From contig FOEZ01000008.1 in assembly GCA_900110595.1 (NCBI GenBank), positions 124,001 through 188,000 of the forward strand: 64,000 nt of DNA, in the 5' to 3' direction. A program made the translations under genes and the position numbers. Numbering within the stretch: position 1 is the stretch's first letter; every line of letters starts with the position of its first letter. This stretch comes from Arthrobacter sp. OV608. GTDB taxonomy: Bacteria > Actinomycetota > Actinomycetes > Actinomycetales > Micrococcaceae. Below are positions 31,757 through 40,667 of this stretch, piece after piece. A model generated the notes under the pieces. The model was not told the DNA's origin and did not search any database. It saw only the letters and a list, made by a program, of their open reading frames with translations.

Positions 31757-32998
31757 GTGCGCATAGTCCTCGGAGTCGGGGGAGGGATTGCCGCCTACAA
31801 GGTGGCATCACTCCTCCGGCTTTTTACTGAAGCCGGCCATCACGTCACGGTGATTCCCACGGAGGCTGCCACCCGCTTTGTGGGCACCGCCACCTGGGAG
31901 GCGCTGTCCGGGAACCCTGTCAGCAACAGCGTTTTCGACGACGTCCACCAGGTCAACCATGTCCGTCTGGGCCATGAAGCCGAGCTTGTGGTCATCGCCC
32001 CGGCAACTGCCGACCTCCTGGCCAAAGCGGCGACCGGCCAGGCCGGCGACCTCCTGACCAACACCCTGCTGATGGCCCACGGGCCAGTGCTGTTCGCTCC
32101 TGCCATGCACACCGAAATGTGGCAGCACGCGGCCACCCGCGCCAATGTGGAAACACTGCGCAGCCGCGGCGTTGCGGTCCTGGAACCGGCTACCGGCCGG
32201 CTGACAGGATCCGACTCCGGACCGGGCAGGTTGCCCGAACCCGAAGTGATATTCGACGCCGCGATGGCCCTGGTAGAGGGGCAGTCGGACTACCAGTTGC
32301 CGCTGGCAGGCAAGACCGTGACCATCAGTGCCGGGGGAACCCGCGAACCCCTGGACCCTGTCCGGTTCCTCGGCAACCGTTCCTCCGGGAAGCAGGGTGT
32401 CGCGCTGGCCGTCGCCGCCCGGAACGCCGGGGCAACGGTCCGGCTGCTCGCGGCCCACATGGAAGTCCCGCCCCCGGCCGGGGTGGAAGTGGTCCAGGTG
32501 GAGACTGCCCTGCAGTTGCGGGAGGCCGCGCTGGCAGCCGCTGCCGATTCCGACGTCGTGATTATGTCCGCCGCGGTGGCCGACTTCCGTCCGGCAGAGG
32601 TCTCCAGCACCAAAATCAAAAAGCGCGACGACACCGCCGATCCCGTGATCACGCTGGTCCGCAATCCTGACATCCTGCACGAACTCGTGGAGCGCCGGAA
32701 CAGCTCCGGATCCGCGGAAGGCGAGCAGCTGATCGTAGGATTTGCCGCGGAAACCGGGGACAGCCACGGCGATGTGCTGGCCTACGCGGAAGCCAAGCTG
32801 CAGCGCAAGGGCTGCGACCTGCTGGTGGTCAACCACGTCGGCGCGGACAAAGTCTTCGGCCAGGACACCAACTCCGTGGTCATCCTGGCCCGCTCCGGCT
32901 CCGAACCACAGGAGGCGTCCGGAACCAAGACCCAGGTTTCGGCCGCCATCATCAGCCGGATCGGCTTCGAACTGAACCACGTATCGCCCCGCACCTGA
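31757..32998 (+). CDS. coaBC: Bifunctional phosphopantothenoylcysteine decarboxylase / phosphopantothenate-cysteine ligase
   Basis: A 413-residue coenzyme A biosynthesis enzyme. The N-terminal FMN-dependent CoaC domain (about 1-180) holds GGGIAAYK, the catalytic His in NHVRLGHEAELVVIAPATA, and PAMHTEMW. The C-terminal CoaB domain (about 185-400) starts ISAGGTREPLDPVRFLGNRSSGKQG and ends with VGADKVFGQDTNSVVIL. GTG start directly after GGAGG (4-base spacing). The organisation is normal for the fused enzyme. Confidence 0.93.
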   Translation: MRIVLGVGGGIAAYKVASLLRLFTEAGHHVTVIPTEAATRFVGTATWEALSGNPVSNSVFDDVHQVNHVRLGHEAELVVIAPATADLLAKAATGQAGDLLTNTLLMAHGPVLFAPAMHTEMWQHAATRANVETLRSRGVAVLEPATGRLTGSDSGPGRLPEPEVIFDAAMALVEGQSDYQLPLAGKTVTISAGGTREPLDPVRFLGNRSSGKQGVALAVAARNAGATVRLLAAHMEVPPPAGVEVVQVETALQLREAALAAAADSDVVIMSAAVADFRPAEVSSTKIKKRDDTADPVITLVRNPDILHELVERRNSSGSAEGEQLIVGFAAETGDSHGDVLAYAEAKLQRKGCDLLVVNHVGADKVFGQDTNSVVILARSGSEPQEASGTKTQVSAAIISRIGFELNHVSPRT

Positions 32999-33085
32999 CT
33001 GTTCCGCGGGCAGGTCCGCTGAACAGAGTGACATCGCATGACGTCCCGTCGGGGCAGTCCGGATTCCAACAAGTAAGGTAATTGA

Positions 33086-34321
33086 GTGACTTTACCGCTG
33101 CACCTTCCCCAGTCCCATGGGGCCACGCCCTCCGCGCTCCGGCTCTTCACCTCCGAGTCAGTCACCGAGGGCCACCCGGACAAGATCTGCGACCAGATCA
33201 GCGACGCCATCCTGGACGCACTGCTCGCAGCCGACCCCGAATCGCGGGTAGCCGTGGAGACCATGGCCACCACCGGCCTGGTCCACGTGGCCGGCGAGGT
33301 CACCACCGACGCCTACGTCGAAATCCCGCAGATTGTCCGCGAAACCATCCTGGGCATCGGCTACGACTCCTCAGCCAACGGGTTCGACGGCGCCCGCTGC
33401 GGGGTCTCCGTATCCATCGGCCAGCAGTCAAACGACATCGCCGGGGGAGTCTTCAACTCCCTCGAAGCCCGCGAAGGACGCCAGGAAGACGACTACGACC
33501 TCCAGGGCGCCGGCGACCAGGGCCTGATGTTCGGCTACGCCAGCGACGAGACCCCGTCCTACATGCCCACCCCCATCTGGCTGGCGCACCGGCTGTCTGA
33601 GCGGCTCACGGAAGTCCGCAAGTCAGGCCAGCTGCCCTATCTCCGCCCGGACGGCAAGACGCAGGTGACCGTGGGCTACGACAAGGACCTGCCCGTCTCC
33701 GTCGAAACCGTCGTTATCTCCAGCCAGCACGCCGAAGGCGCAAGCCTCGCGCAGCTCCGCGCGGACCTCGCCTCCATCGTCATCGAGCCCGTCCTCGCCG
33801 GCGCCAACCTGGACATTTCCCGGGCAGCGAACATCCTGAACCCGGCCGGCGAATTCGTCATCGGCGGTCCCGTGGGCGACGCCGGCCTCACCGGACGGAA
33901 GATCATCGTTGACACTTATGGCGGCATGGCCCGCCACGGCGGCGGTGCCTTCTCCGGCAAGGACCCCTCCAAGGTGGACCGCTCGGCCGCGTACGCCATG
34001 CGCTGGGTTGCCAAGAACGTGGTGGCAGCAGGACTGGCCAAGCGTGCCGAAATCCAGATCGCCTATGCCATCGGCCAGGCCCGCCCCGTGGGAACCTACG
34101 TTGAAACCTTCGGCACCGAAACGGTGGATCCTGCCCGCATCAGCGCGGCCATCGCGGAAATCTTCGACCTTCGTCCGCGCGCCATCATCGACGCCCTGGA
34201 CCTGAAGCGGCCCATCTACGCCAAGACTGCCGCGCACGGCCACTTCGGCCGCGACGATCCGGACTTCACCTGGGAGCGCCTGGACCGCGTGGATGACCTG
34301 AAGGCGTTCTTCAACGCCTAG
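33086..34321 (+). CDS. metK: S-adenosylmethionine synthase
   Basis: A 411-residue enzyme that makes SAM from methionine and ATP. The motifs are [22 protein letters not shown] (ATP and Mg), the [12 protein letters not shown] signature and [22 protein letters not shown] (P-loop-like). GTG start with AAGG 8 bases upstream. The 87-base gap from coaBC shows no hairpin resembling a SAM riboswitch. Confidence 0.95.
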   Translation: MTLPLHLPQSHGATPSALRLFTSESVTEGHPDKICDQISDAILDALLAADPESRVAVETMATTGLVHVAGEVTTDAYVEIPQIVRETILGIGYDSSANGFDGARCGVSVSIGQQSNDIAGGVFNSLEAREGRQEDDYDLQGAGDQGLMFGYASDETPSYMPTPIWLAHRLSERLTEVRKSGQLPYLRPDGKTQVTVGYDKDLPVSVETVVISSQHAEGASLAQLRADLASIVIEPVLAGANLDISRAANILNPAGEFVIGGPVGDAGLTGRKIIVDTYGGMARHGGGAFSGKDPSKVDRSAAYAMRWVAKNVVAAGLAKRAEIQIAYAIGQARPVGTYVETFGTETVDPARISAAIAEIFDLRPRAIIDALDLKRPIYAKTAAHGHFGRDDPDFTWERLDRVDDLKAFFNA

Positions 34322-34428
34322 CAGAACCGGTGTGCCCTGCCGGCGGCGATGCCGATGCGCCGGAATGTCTGTGCCTGGTGGTTTGCTGGCTCTGTCCACA
34401 TAGGTGATGCTGAACGGAGGTGGCCGCA

Positions 34429-36576
34429 GTGGTTGCTGATGATGCGGCGCAACCGTTGCTGGACCTGCCGGCGGCCGTGCAGCCGTCCCTGCTGCAGGGG
34501 TTCCCGGACCGGAAACAGCAGTCCGGGCCGAAGTTCGCAGGCCACCTGCCGGTGGCCCGCGTCCTGGTGGAGTCGTCCCTGCCCCATCTGGACAGGCCGT
34601 TTGATTACGGTGTCCCTGCAAGCCTCGACAATGAGGCGCAGCCCGGGGTCCGGGTCAAGGTCAAGTTCAACGGCCAGGACCTCAGCGGCTTCATCATCGA
34701 GCGGGTGGCGGAACCCGACGCCGGCCACAGCCTCCTGCCGCTGGCCAAGGTGGTTTCCCCGGTTCCCGTCCTCACGCCGGAAATACGGGACCTCGCCACC
34801 GCTGTTGCTGCGCGTTATGCCGGAACGGTATCTGATGTCCTGCGTGTCGCAGTCCCGCCCCGGGTTGCCCGGCTGGAGAAGACCCTTCCTGCCGCTAGGG
34901 AATCCGGAGGCGCCCAGGAACCAGCGGCTGAGGCGGCCCTGCGCCAGCCAGGTAACACCCGTGCAGACGTTACCGGCCACTCCGCCTGGGCTGACTACCG
35001 CAACGGCCCGGCATTCCTGCGCCACCTGAGTGAAGGCGGTGCGCCCCGGGCTGTACTGAATCCGCTGAGGGGCTTCGGCACCTCCGGCTGGCCCCACTTG
35101 CTGGCCCAGGCCGTAGCCGCAGCCTTTGAATCCGGCCGGGGCGCCCTGGTGGTGGTGCCGGACAACCGCGACCTTGACCTGCTGGAGGACGCGGTGAAGG
35201 GCCTGCTGCCCGAAGATGCCGTAGCCCGCCTGACGGCAGAGGACGGACCCACGCCCCGCTACCAGAATTTCCTTCACCTCCTTGCCGGTACGGCCCGCGT
35301 GGCCATCGGCACCAGGTCGGCTGCCTATGCGCCGGTAAAGGACCTGGGGCTCGTTGTCTGCTGGGACGACGGCGACGACCTCCACATCGAGCAACGCGCG
35401 CCCTATGCCCATGCCCGTGAGGTCCTGCTCCTTCGTGCCGAGCAGGCAGGCGCGGCGTGCCTCCTGGCCGGCCATACGCGGAGCACTGAAGTCCAGCGAT
35501 TGGTGGAAACGGGCTGGGTGCTTCCGGTGGAGGCGGAGCGGGGCATTGTCCGGCGCAGCGTCCCGCGGGTGGTGAACACAGCCGACAGTTTCGAACAGGA
35601 ACGCGATCCGTTGGCCCGGATTGCCCGCCTGCCTGGCGCCGCCTGGCGCGCTGCGAAAGAAGGACTCGAACGGGGACCGGTCCTGGTCCAAGTGGCACGC
35701 GCAGGTTACGTGCCTTCGCTGGTGTGCGAAACCTGCCGGGAGCCCGCCCGCTGCGGAGCCTGCCAGGGGCCACTGGCCCTTGCCGGCGGGGGTTCCGCGG
35801 TGCCGCAGTGCCGCTGGTGCTCCACCCCGGCACTGGAGTGGGGCTGCTCCCATTGCGGTGGGCGGAGGCTGCGCAAGGGTGCTACCGGTGTGATGCGGAC
35901 GGCCGAGGAACTGGGCCGCGGTTTCCCTGGTAAAACGGTGATCACGTCCTCCGGGGACCACGTCAAGGCAAGCGTAGGCCCGGGTAAGTCCCTGGTAGTG
36001 GCTACCGTGGGCGCCGAGCCGGTGGCCGAGGGCGGGTACGCGGCCGCTCTGCTTTTGGACGGCGACTCGCTGCTGCGGCGGGAAAACCTGCGCGCCGGTG
36101 AGGACACGGTGCGCCGCTGGTTCAACGCCGCAGCCCTGGTACGGCCGGCGTCCGATCACGGCCTTGTGGTCATCACGGCCTCGGAGACCTCCGCCGTGGG
36201 TGCCCTGCTCCGATGGGATCCTCCTGGTTACGCCCGGCGGGAGCTGTCCCTTCGCACGGAACTCCAACTGCCGCCCGCGGTGCGGATCGCCTCGGTCACC
36301 GGCCCCCGGGCCGCCGTCGAACACTTCACCGCTGCAGCGGCGGCGCACCTGCAACCTGCGGGGATCAGCCTGCGCACCGCCGGACCTGCCCCCGTGCTCC
36401 TTAGCGGACCCCCCTCGTCACGCCGGGTGGGGGATGACGTGCGGACCCTGCTGTTTTTCCCGTACGCCCAGGCAGCAGCCGTAACGCGCGTCCTGCGTGC
36501 AACCAGGGCAGCGACGGCCGCAAAACGGAGCGCGGAACCTGTCCAGCTTCGACTCGACGGCGTGGACGTGCTGTAG
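34429..36576 (+). CDS. priA: Primosomal protein N' (PriA) lacking visible helicase motifs
   Basis: A 715-residue PriA-like replication-restart protein. The N-terminal 3'-DNA-binding domain (ARVLVESSLPHLDRPFDYGVP) and eight zinc-binding cysteines (CETCREPARCGACQ ... CRWCSTPALEWGCSHCGG) are present. Where active PriA has the Walker A loop GxTGSGKT, this protein has NPLRGFGTSGWPHLL, and the DEAH box is replaced by VVCWDDGDD, so ATP hydrolysis is unlikely. This state is common among actinobacterial PriA proteins. GTG at 34429 is preceded 8 bases upstream by GGAGG; a GTG at 34420 overlaps that ribosome site. The stop abuts a 21-base repeat array. Confidence 0.85.
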   Translation: MVADDAAQPLLDLPAAVQPSLLQGFPDRKQQSGPKFAGHLPVARVLVESSLPHLDRPFDYGVPASLDNEAQPGVRVKVKFNGQDLSGFIIERVAEPDAGHSLLPLAKVVSPVPVLTPEIRDLATAVAARYAGTVSDVLRVAVPPRVARLEKTLPAARESGGAQEPAAEAALRQPGNTRADVTGHSAWADYRNGPAFLRHLSEGGAPRAVLNPLRGFGTSGWPHLLAQAVAAAFESGRGALVVVPDNRDLDLLEDAVKGLLPEDAVARLTAEDGPTPRYQNFLHLLAGTARVAIGTRSAAYAPVKDLGLVVCWDDGDDLHIEQRAPYAHAREVLLLRAEQAGAACLLAGHTRSTEVQRLVETGWVLPVEAERGIVRRSVPRVVNTADSFEQERDPLARIARLPGAAWRAAKEGLERGPVLVQVARAGYVPSLVCETCREPARCGACQGPLALAGGGSAVPQCRWCSTPALEWGCSHCGGRRLRKGATGVMRTAEELGRGFPGKTVITSSGDHVKASVGPGKSLVVATVGAEPVAEGGYAAALLLDGDSLLRRENLRAGEDTVRRWFNAAALVRPASDHGLVVITASETSAVGALLRWDPPGYARRELSLRTELQLPPAVRIASVTGPRAAVEHFTAAAAAHLQPAGISLRTAGPAPVLLSGPPSSRRVGDDVRTLLFFPYAQAAAVTRVLRATRAATAAKRSAEPVQLRLDGVDVL

Positions 36577-36578
36577 CA

Positions 36579-36689
36579 GCGGCGCCGCTACTTCCTGCGG
36601 TGGCGTTGTTACTTTCCGCCGCGGCGCTGTCAGTTCTTGCTGCGGCGCCGTTACATTTTGCCGCGGCGCAATTACATCTTGCTGCGGCG
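36579..36689. repeat. Array of 21-base tandem repeats carrying in-frame stop codons
   Basis: Five units start at 36579, 36600, 36621, 36642 and 36663, exactly 21 bases apart, and a sixth seed (GCGGCGCTG) lies at 36684. Each begins with GCGGCG (GTGGCG in unit 2) and ends CTGCG, CCGCC, TTGCT, TTGCC or TTGCT. On the minus strand, in the frame of the adjacent glycosyltransferase, every unit holds a stop at the same offset: TAA (36672-36674), TAA (36651-36653), TGA (36630-36632), TAA (36609-36611) and TAG (36588-36590). The array fills the gap between the convergent priA and glycosyltransferase genes. Confidence 0.85.
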
Positions 36690-37754
36690 CTGGGCGACGA
36701 TGTCGTGGGCCACGTCCACCAGCTGGCGGGCAGAGGCGTCCCACGTGAACTCTCCCGCACGGGCCAGGGAGCGCCGCGAGGCTTCCTCCCACCGTTTCGG
36801 GTCCCGCAGTCCCGTGACTGCCGCCGCGAACTGCTCCGGCGAGGCCGGATCAACATAGCTGGCGGCGTCACCGCCCACTTCCCGGAAAATGGGGATGTCA
36901 CTGGCGATGACGGGCGTGCCCAGGGCCATGGCTTCTACCAGCGGCAGGCCGTACCCCTCAGCCCGGGAGAGGCTCACCAGCGCAGTGGCAGTGGACAGGA
37001 ACTTCGCGTATTCCTCGTCAGTCACACCGTTGTGGAACACCACGTCCGCCCCGGCTGGAACGAGCTTTTCCAACTCGCCGCGGCGTTGCGGGGTGATCCG
37101 GCTGAGCAGGTGAAGAGTGTAGCCGGGAAGGGCAGCCATCCCGGCGACCATGGTCTCCACATTTTTGTAGGGCATAAAGGACCCCATGTAGACGATCGAC
37201 GGTTCGGCCCCCGCTTCCGGTGCGCGTGGTTCCGCGGCCGGCTGGGGTGCGTTGCCGATGATCCTTACCGGACGCCGCGTCAGCCGGTATTTGGCCATCA
37301 GGGCTTCGGTGGTCCGGCTGACAGTGGCCACTGCATCGGCCCGGTTGAGGAGGAGCCGCTGCGGCCAGAAGGCCTTGTGGTACAGCCGCCACAGCACCCT
37401 GACCGGGGCGGGCAGGAAACCCGGCGGTGCAGGGTGCTCATAGTAGATGAGGTCATGCAGCGTCAGGACCAGCCCATATTTCCGGCCCCACGTGCCCATT
37501 GTCTGCATCGGGCAGACCACCACGTCCGCGCCCAGCGGGTTCACCTTGCGGGCCACAAACAGTTCGGCGGGGGAGAGCGGACTGTTGATCAGCGTGTAGG
37601 GAACATCCGGCAGGAGGGCGAGCTGCCGGATGTCAGAGACAAGCATGGAAACGTCTGCGATTTTGGCGGTCGCCTCAATCAAGCTGGCGCCGTAGCGGCT
37701 GATGCCGTCGTGGTGGTCGGTCCTGGTGAAACGAGCATCAATGAGTATCTTCAC
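36672..37754 (-). CDS. Glycosyltransferase family 4 protein
   Basis: A 360-residue GT-B glycosyltransferase. It has the N-terminal acceptor half (MKILIDARFTRTDHHDGISRYGASL) and the C-terminal nucleotide-sugar half with SRAEGYGLPLVEAMALGTPVIASDIP, the EX7E motif of GT4 retaining enzymes. No membrane helix is seen. The GTG start overlaps the stop of the upstream hydrolase gene (GTGA), so it is the last gene of an AKR-hydrolase-glycosyltransferase operon. Its C-terminus AQRRSKM lies within the last unit of the 21-base repeats. The acceptor is unknown. Confidence 0.87.
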   Translation of the reverse strand: MKILIDARFTRTDHHDGISRYGASLIEATAKIADVSMLVSDIRQLALLPDVPYTLINSPLSPAELFVARKVNPLGADVVVCPMQTMGTWGRKYGLVLTLHDLIYYEHPAPPGFLPAPVRVLWRLYHKAFWPQRLLLNRADAVATVSRTTEALMAKYRLTRRPVRIIGNAPQPAAEPRAPEAGAEPSIVYMGSFMPYKNVETMVAGMAALPGYTLHLLSRITPQRRGELEKLVPAGADVVFHNGVTDEEYAKFLSTATALVSLSRAEGYGLPLVEAMALGTPVIASDIPIFREVGGDAASYVDPASPEQFAAAVTGLRDPKRWEEASRRSLARAGEFTWDASARQLVDVAHDIVAQRRSKM

Positions 37755-38680
37755 GCGGGATGGTCCTTCAGGAAGCTGCGGATGTACCGGGCGGCCGGCT
37801 CCGGCGTTTCGTAGTGGATCAGATGGCCGACGCCGGCAATGACCTCAAGTTTGCCGCTGGGCAGCAGCTCAAGAAGCCGGTGCTGGTCAGGGAGTGTTGC
37901 AATTTCGTCCTTTTCACCGGCGATGAGAAGCACGGGAAGCTGCAGGCTGGAGGCTACCTCGGCCACATGGCTGCTGACCGAGGCCGTGAAGGACTCCAGG
38001 AGGCTGTCCCGGCTGGCGAACGCGCTGAAGTACGCGTGGTGCTGGCCGTGGATAAACCGCCGCAGTTCCCGGTCCCTCGTCTTGGCCATGGCCTCACTCA
38101 TCACCCGGACAATCAGCGGACTGCGCAGCAGGGCCTGCCCCAACGGGCGGGGAAGCCGGGCGGCTAGCTTGTAGTACAGCACGGCCAGCCTGGTCATGAT
38201 GCCTTTTGGACCCTCAAGGGCCGGGGCGGCAATCGGATTGATGAGGATCAGGGGATGGACTGCGTTGGGATGGGCTGCGACGAAGTGCGCTGTGATGATG
38301 GATCCGAAAGAGTGGCCCAGGAGCACGGTGTCCGGTCCCAGGTCCAGGGCGGCCATAAACTCCTTGATGAACGCCCCATAGCCGGCTACGGTATGGCCGC
38401 CCTGCCCGAAGGCCTCTGAGCTGCCGAAACCGGGCAGGTCCGGCATGATGATGCGCATTTCGGGCAGCAGGTCGGCCACTCGCAGGAGTCCGTGGTGGTC
38501 ACCGCGGAACCCGTGGATCACCAGGATGGTCCGGGTGTCCGGCAGCTCCTGTACGGGTTCATATGTCCAGAAAGCCACCTTCCCGCCGGCGAGCTGCACG
38601 GACGAGGCGCGGGTGCGTCCGGCCAGATGCGGGCTGAAGTAGGCGGGCGCGGCGGACTGCCCTGAGTCTGTTGTTTTCAT
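37751..38680 (-). CDS. Alpha/beta hydrolase
   Basis: A 309-residue serine hydrolase with the alpha/beta fold. Oxyanion loop VIHGFRGDHHG, nucleophile elbow GHSFGS, acid in AGEKDEIATLPDQH and catalytic His in GVGHLIHYE are all visible. A helical cap (about 160-215) lies between them. The ATG at 38680 with AGGA upstream was chosen; a 31-residue upstream extension has no family similarity. It lies between an aldo/keto reductase and a glycosyltransferase, all close-packed. The substrate cannot be named. Confidence 0.85.
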   Translation of the reverse strand: MKTTDSGQSAAPAYFSPHLAGRTRASSVQLAGGKVAFWTYEPVQELPDTRTILVIHGFRGDHHGLLRVADLLPEMRIIMPDLPGFGSSEAFGQGGHTVAGYGAFIKEFMAALDLGPDTVLLGHSFGSIITAHFVAAHPNAVHPLILINPIAAPALEGPKGIMTRLAVLYYKLAARLPRPLGQALLRSPLIVRVMSEAMAKTRDRELRRFIHGQHHAYFSAFASRDSLLESFTASVSSHVAEVASSLQLPVLLIAGEKDEIATLPDQHRLLELLPSGKLEVIAGVGHLIHYETPEPAARYIRSFLKDHPA

Positions 38681-38687
38681 GCAGGTC

Positions 38688-39557
38688 CTAGTTGACGTTG
38701 TCCGGGTGGGAGCCGGTGCGCTGTCCCCGGTCGAGGCCGGCGAGCGCTTCCATGTCCCGATCCGAAAGTTCAAAGCGGAAGATGTCCAGGTTCTCGCGGA
38801 TGCGCGCCTCTGAACTGGCTTTGGGGATCGCGATGTTGCCCAGCTGGATGTGCCAGCGGAGGATCACCTGGGCGGCTGTCCGGTCATGTTCAGCGGCGCA
38901 GGCCTGGACCACGGGGTCGGCAAGCACTTGGCCGCGCCCCAAGGGGCTCCACGCTTCGGTCCGGATGCCCAGGTCGTCGTGGATTTTCCGGAGCTCCTGC
39001 TGCTGAAGCCAGGGGTGAAGCTCGATCTGGTTGACTGCGGGGGTTACTTCCGCCGTCTGCATCAGCCGGTCAAGGTGGGAAGGCTGGAAATTGCTGACGC
39101 CGATGGCCCGGACTTTTCCTTCCCGGTAGAGCGTCTCAAGTGCCCGGTAGGTATCCGGAAACAGTCCGCGCCGGGGGCAGGGCCAGTGGATGAGGTACAT
39201 GTCCACGTAGTCCAGGCCCAGGTTGACCATTGAGTCATCGAAGGCCCGCAGGGTCGCATCGTAGCCGTGGTGGTCGTTCCACACCTTGGTGGTGACAAAG
39301 AGGTCTTCCCTGGCGGGGGCGGGAAAGAGCTCCCCGGAGCCGCCGCTGCCCGCCGACGCACCCAACAGGGAGCTGATACCGCGGGCCACACCGGATTCGT
39401 TGCCGTACATGGCGGCCGTGTCGAAATGCCTGTATCCGGCATCGAGGGCCGTCGCTACGAGTCCCGCGGCGTCTGACGGCGGCACCTTATACAAGCCAAA
39501 GCCCAGCTGGTCGATCAGCACGCCGTTGTTCAGGCTGATCCGCGGTGAGGTCCTCAT
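38688..39557 (-). CDS. Aldo/keto reductase
   Basis: A 289-residue NADPH-dependent (alpha/beta)8 reductase close to the 2,5-diketo-gluconate reductase group. The tetrad is visible: Asp and Tyr in GYRHFDTAAMYGNE, Lys in VTTKVWND and His in YLIHWPCP; the cofactor site is AIPKASSEARIRENL. The start was set at ATG 39557 (MRTSPRISLNNG) because the longer frame adds unrelated Arg/Trp-rich sequence. It heads a minus-strand operon with the hydrolase (7-base gap) and the glycosyltransferase. Confidence 0.88.
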   Translation of the reverse strand: MRTSPRISLNNGVLIDQLGFGLYKVPPSDAAGLVATALDAGYRHFDTAAMYGNESGVARGISSLLGASAGSGGSGELFPAPAREDLFVTTKVWNDHHGYDATLRAFDDSMVNLGLDYVDMYLIHWPCPRRGLFPDTYRALETLYREGKVRAIGVSNFQPSHLDRLMQTAEVTPAVNQIELHPWLQQQELRKIHDDLGIRTEAWSPLGRGQVLADPVVQACAAEHDRTAAQVILRWHIQLGNIAIPKASSEARIRENLDIFRFELSDRDMEALAGLDRGQRTGSHPDNVN

Positions 39558-39567
39558 AACGTTGACT

Positions 39568-40593
39568 CTACCTACTCGAGGTCGCCATGCCCTCCAGGTC
39601 CACGAGGCGGCGCGCGGTTGCCTCATCGAGGATCAGGTCCGTCGCGAGGCCGGCGGCGAGGGCGCCTTTGAGGCCGTTGATTTTGGAGACCCCTGAAACC
39701 ACGCAGATCCTGCGCCGGACCTGCCGGAGTTCGGAAAGGGCAGGGCCCGTGGACCGCTCATTCAGGACAATGCCGTCAGATGAACCGTCGCTGCGGAAGA
39801 AGACGGTGGCCACGTCGCCCACCACATCGGAACCGGCCAGGATCTTGAGGTCGTTCTCGTCCAGGTAGCCGCCGGCGTAGACGTGGCTCGGGTAGTCCGC
39901 ATCAACCGAGCCGACGCCGAAGATCGCGATGCTCATCTTGGCCTGGAGTTCGAGGATGCGCTGCACGCTGCGTTCATTCCACATCGCGGTTTTGGTGGCC
40001 GCGTGGTCAAAGAAGGCGGGAACCGGAAACTGTTCCACCCGGGCTCCGTAGGCGCTGCCGAAACGGCGCATGATGTCGCTGGCATAGGTGATGCCCGTCG
40101 TGTGCATGTTGCCTGCGCCGTTCAGCTGCACAATCACGCTGTCGTGCGTGATCTTCCTGGTCAGGTGCCGGCTCACGGCGCTGAGCGTGGAGCCCCAGGC
40201 CACGCCGATGATCGCGTTGGAATCCACCAGGGGCCCGAACGTCCGCGCGGCCTGCATCGCCACGCGGTCCAGGGTTTCGGCTTCGTTGAGGGTTTCCACC
40301 ACCGGGACAACGTGCACGTCAACCCCGTACCGGCGGCGGATCAAGCCTTCCAGTTCCGGCGCAGTGTCCAGCGGATTGCGGATCTGGACCTGGACCAGGC
40401 CTGAATCCCGGGCCGAGGACAACAGCCGGGAAACCGTGGACCGTGAGGTCCGCAGCTCCCGGGCGATGGCGTCCATGGTGAGGTCCTGCAGGTAATACAT
40501 TTGTGCAGCCCGCAAAGCGTCCGCATGCCGGGAAGGATCCACCCCGACCTCCGTTCTGCACGTTTGTGCATAGTGCTTGACTCCATTTTCCAT
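39568..40593 (-). CDS. SorC/DeoR-type sugar-binding transcriptional regulator (candidate glycerol regulator)
   Basis: A 341-residue regulator. The N-terminal helix-turn-helix is in MYYLQDLTMDAIARELRTSRSTVSRLLSSAR. The C-terminal sugar-binding domain (about 85-335) has the SorC signatures GVAWGSTLSAVSRHL and GVGSVD...SHVYAGGYLDENDL. ATG 40593 with TTTGGAGT upstream was chosen over a longer frame. It is divergent from glpD-glpF-glpK with 74 bases between, so it probably controls the glycerol genes, sensing glycerol 3-phosphate or a related phosphate. This role is inferred from position only. Confidence 0.85.
   Translation of the reverse strand: MENGVKHYAQTCRTEVGVDPSRHADALRAAQMYYLQDLTMDAIARELRTSRSTVSRLLSSARDSGLVQVQIRNPLDTAPELEGLIRRRYGVDVHVVPVVETLNEAETLDRVAMQAARTFGPLVDSNAIIGVAWGSTLSAVSRHLTRKITHDSVIVQLNGAGNMHTTGITYASDIMRRFGSAYGARVEQFPVPAFFDHAATKTAMWNERSVQRILELQAKMSIAIFGVGSVDADYPSHVYAGGYLDENDLKILAGSDVVGDVATVFFRSDGSSDGIVLNERSTGPALSELRQVRRRICVVSGVSKINGLKGALAAGLATDLILDEATARRLVDLEGMATSSR
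40557..40570. promoter_or_regulatory. Inverted repeat, possible SorC-type regulator site
   Basis: TGCAC-GTTT-GTGCA is a perfect 5+5 dyad. Its right part TTTGTGCA recurs at 40500-40507, exactly 63 bases away, a whole number of helical turns. Both lie inside the start of the regulator gene. They could form an autoregulatory site, or be coincidence. Confidence 0.25.
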
Positions 40594-40667
40594 TACTCCA
40601 AACAATAGATGAGAACGGCGGCGCACCCAGGGGTGGCCGCGACACACAAAGCCCCAAGGGAGTTGTT

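Noticed and set aside
32999..33085. SAM riboswitch before metK
   Set aside because: The gap is only 87 bases and no SAM-I-like or other recognisable riboswitch core was seen.
36579..36689. Repeat array as a CRISPR
   Set aside because: Units are directly adjacent with no spacers, the period is 21 bases and no cas genes are nearby.
36600..37814. A 404-codon plus-strand frame opposite the glycosyltransferase, beginning in the 21-base repeats
   Set aside because: Its repetitive start (AAALSVLAAAPLHFAAAQ) is only the repeat array read in another frame; the rest is antisense to GT4.
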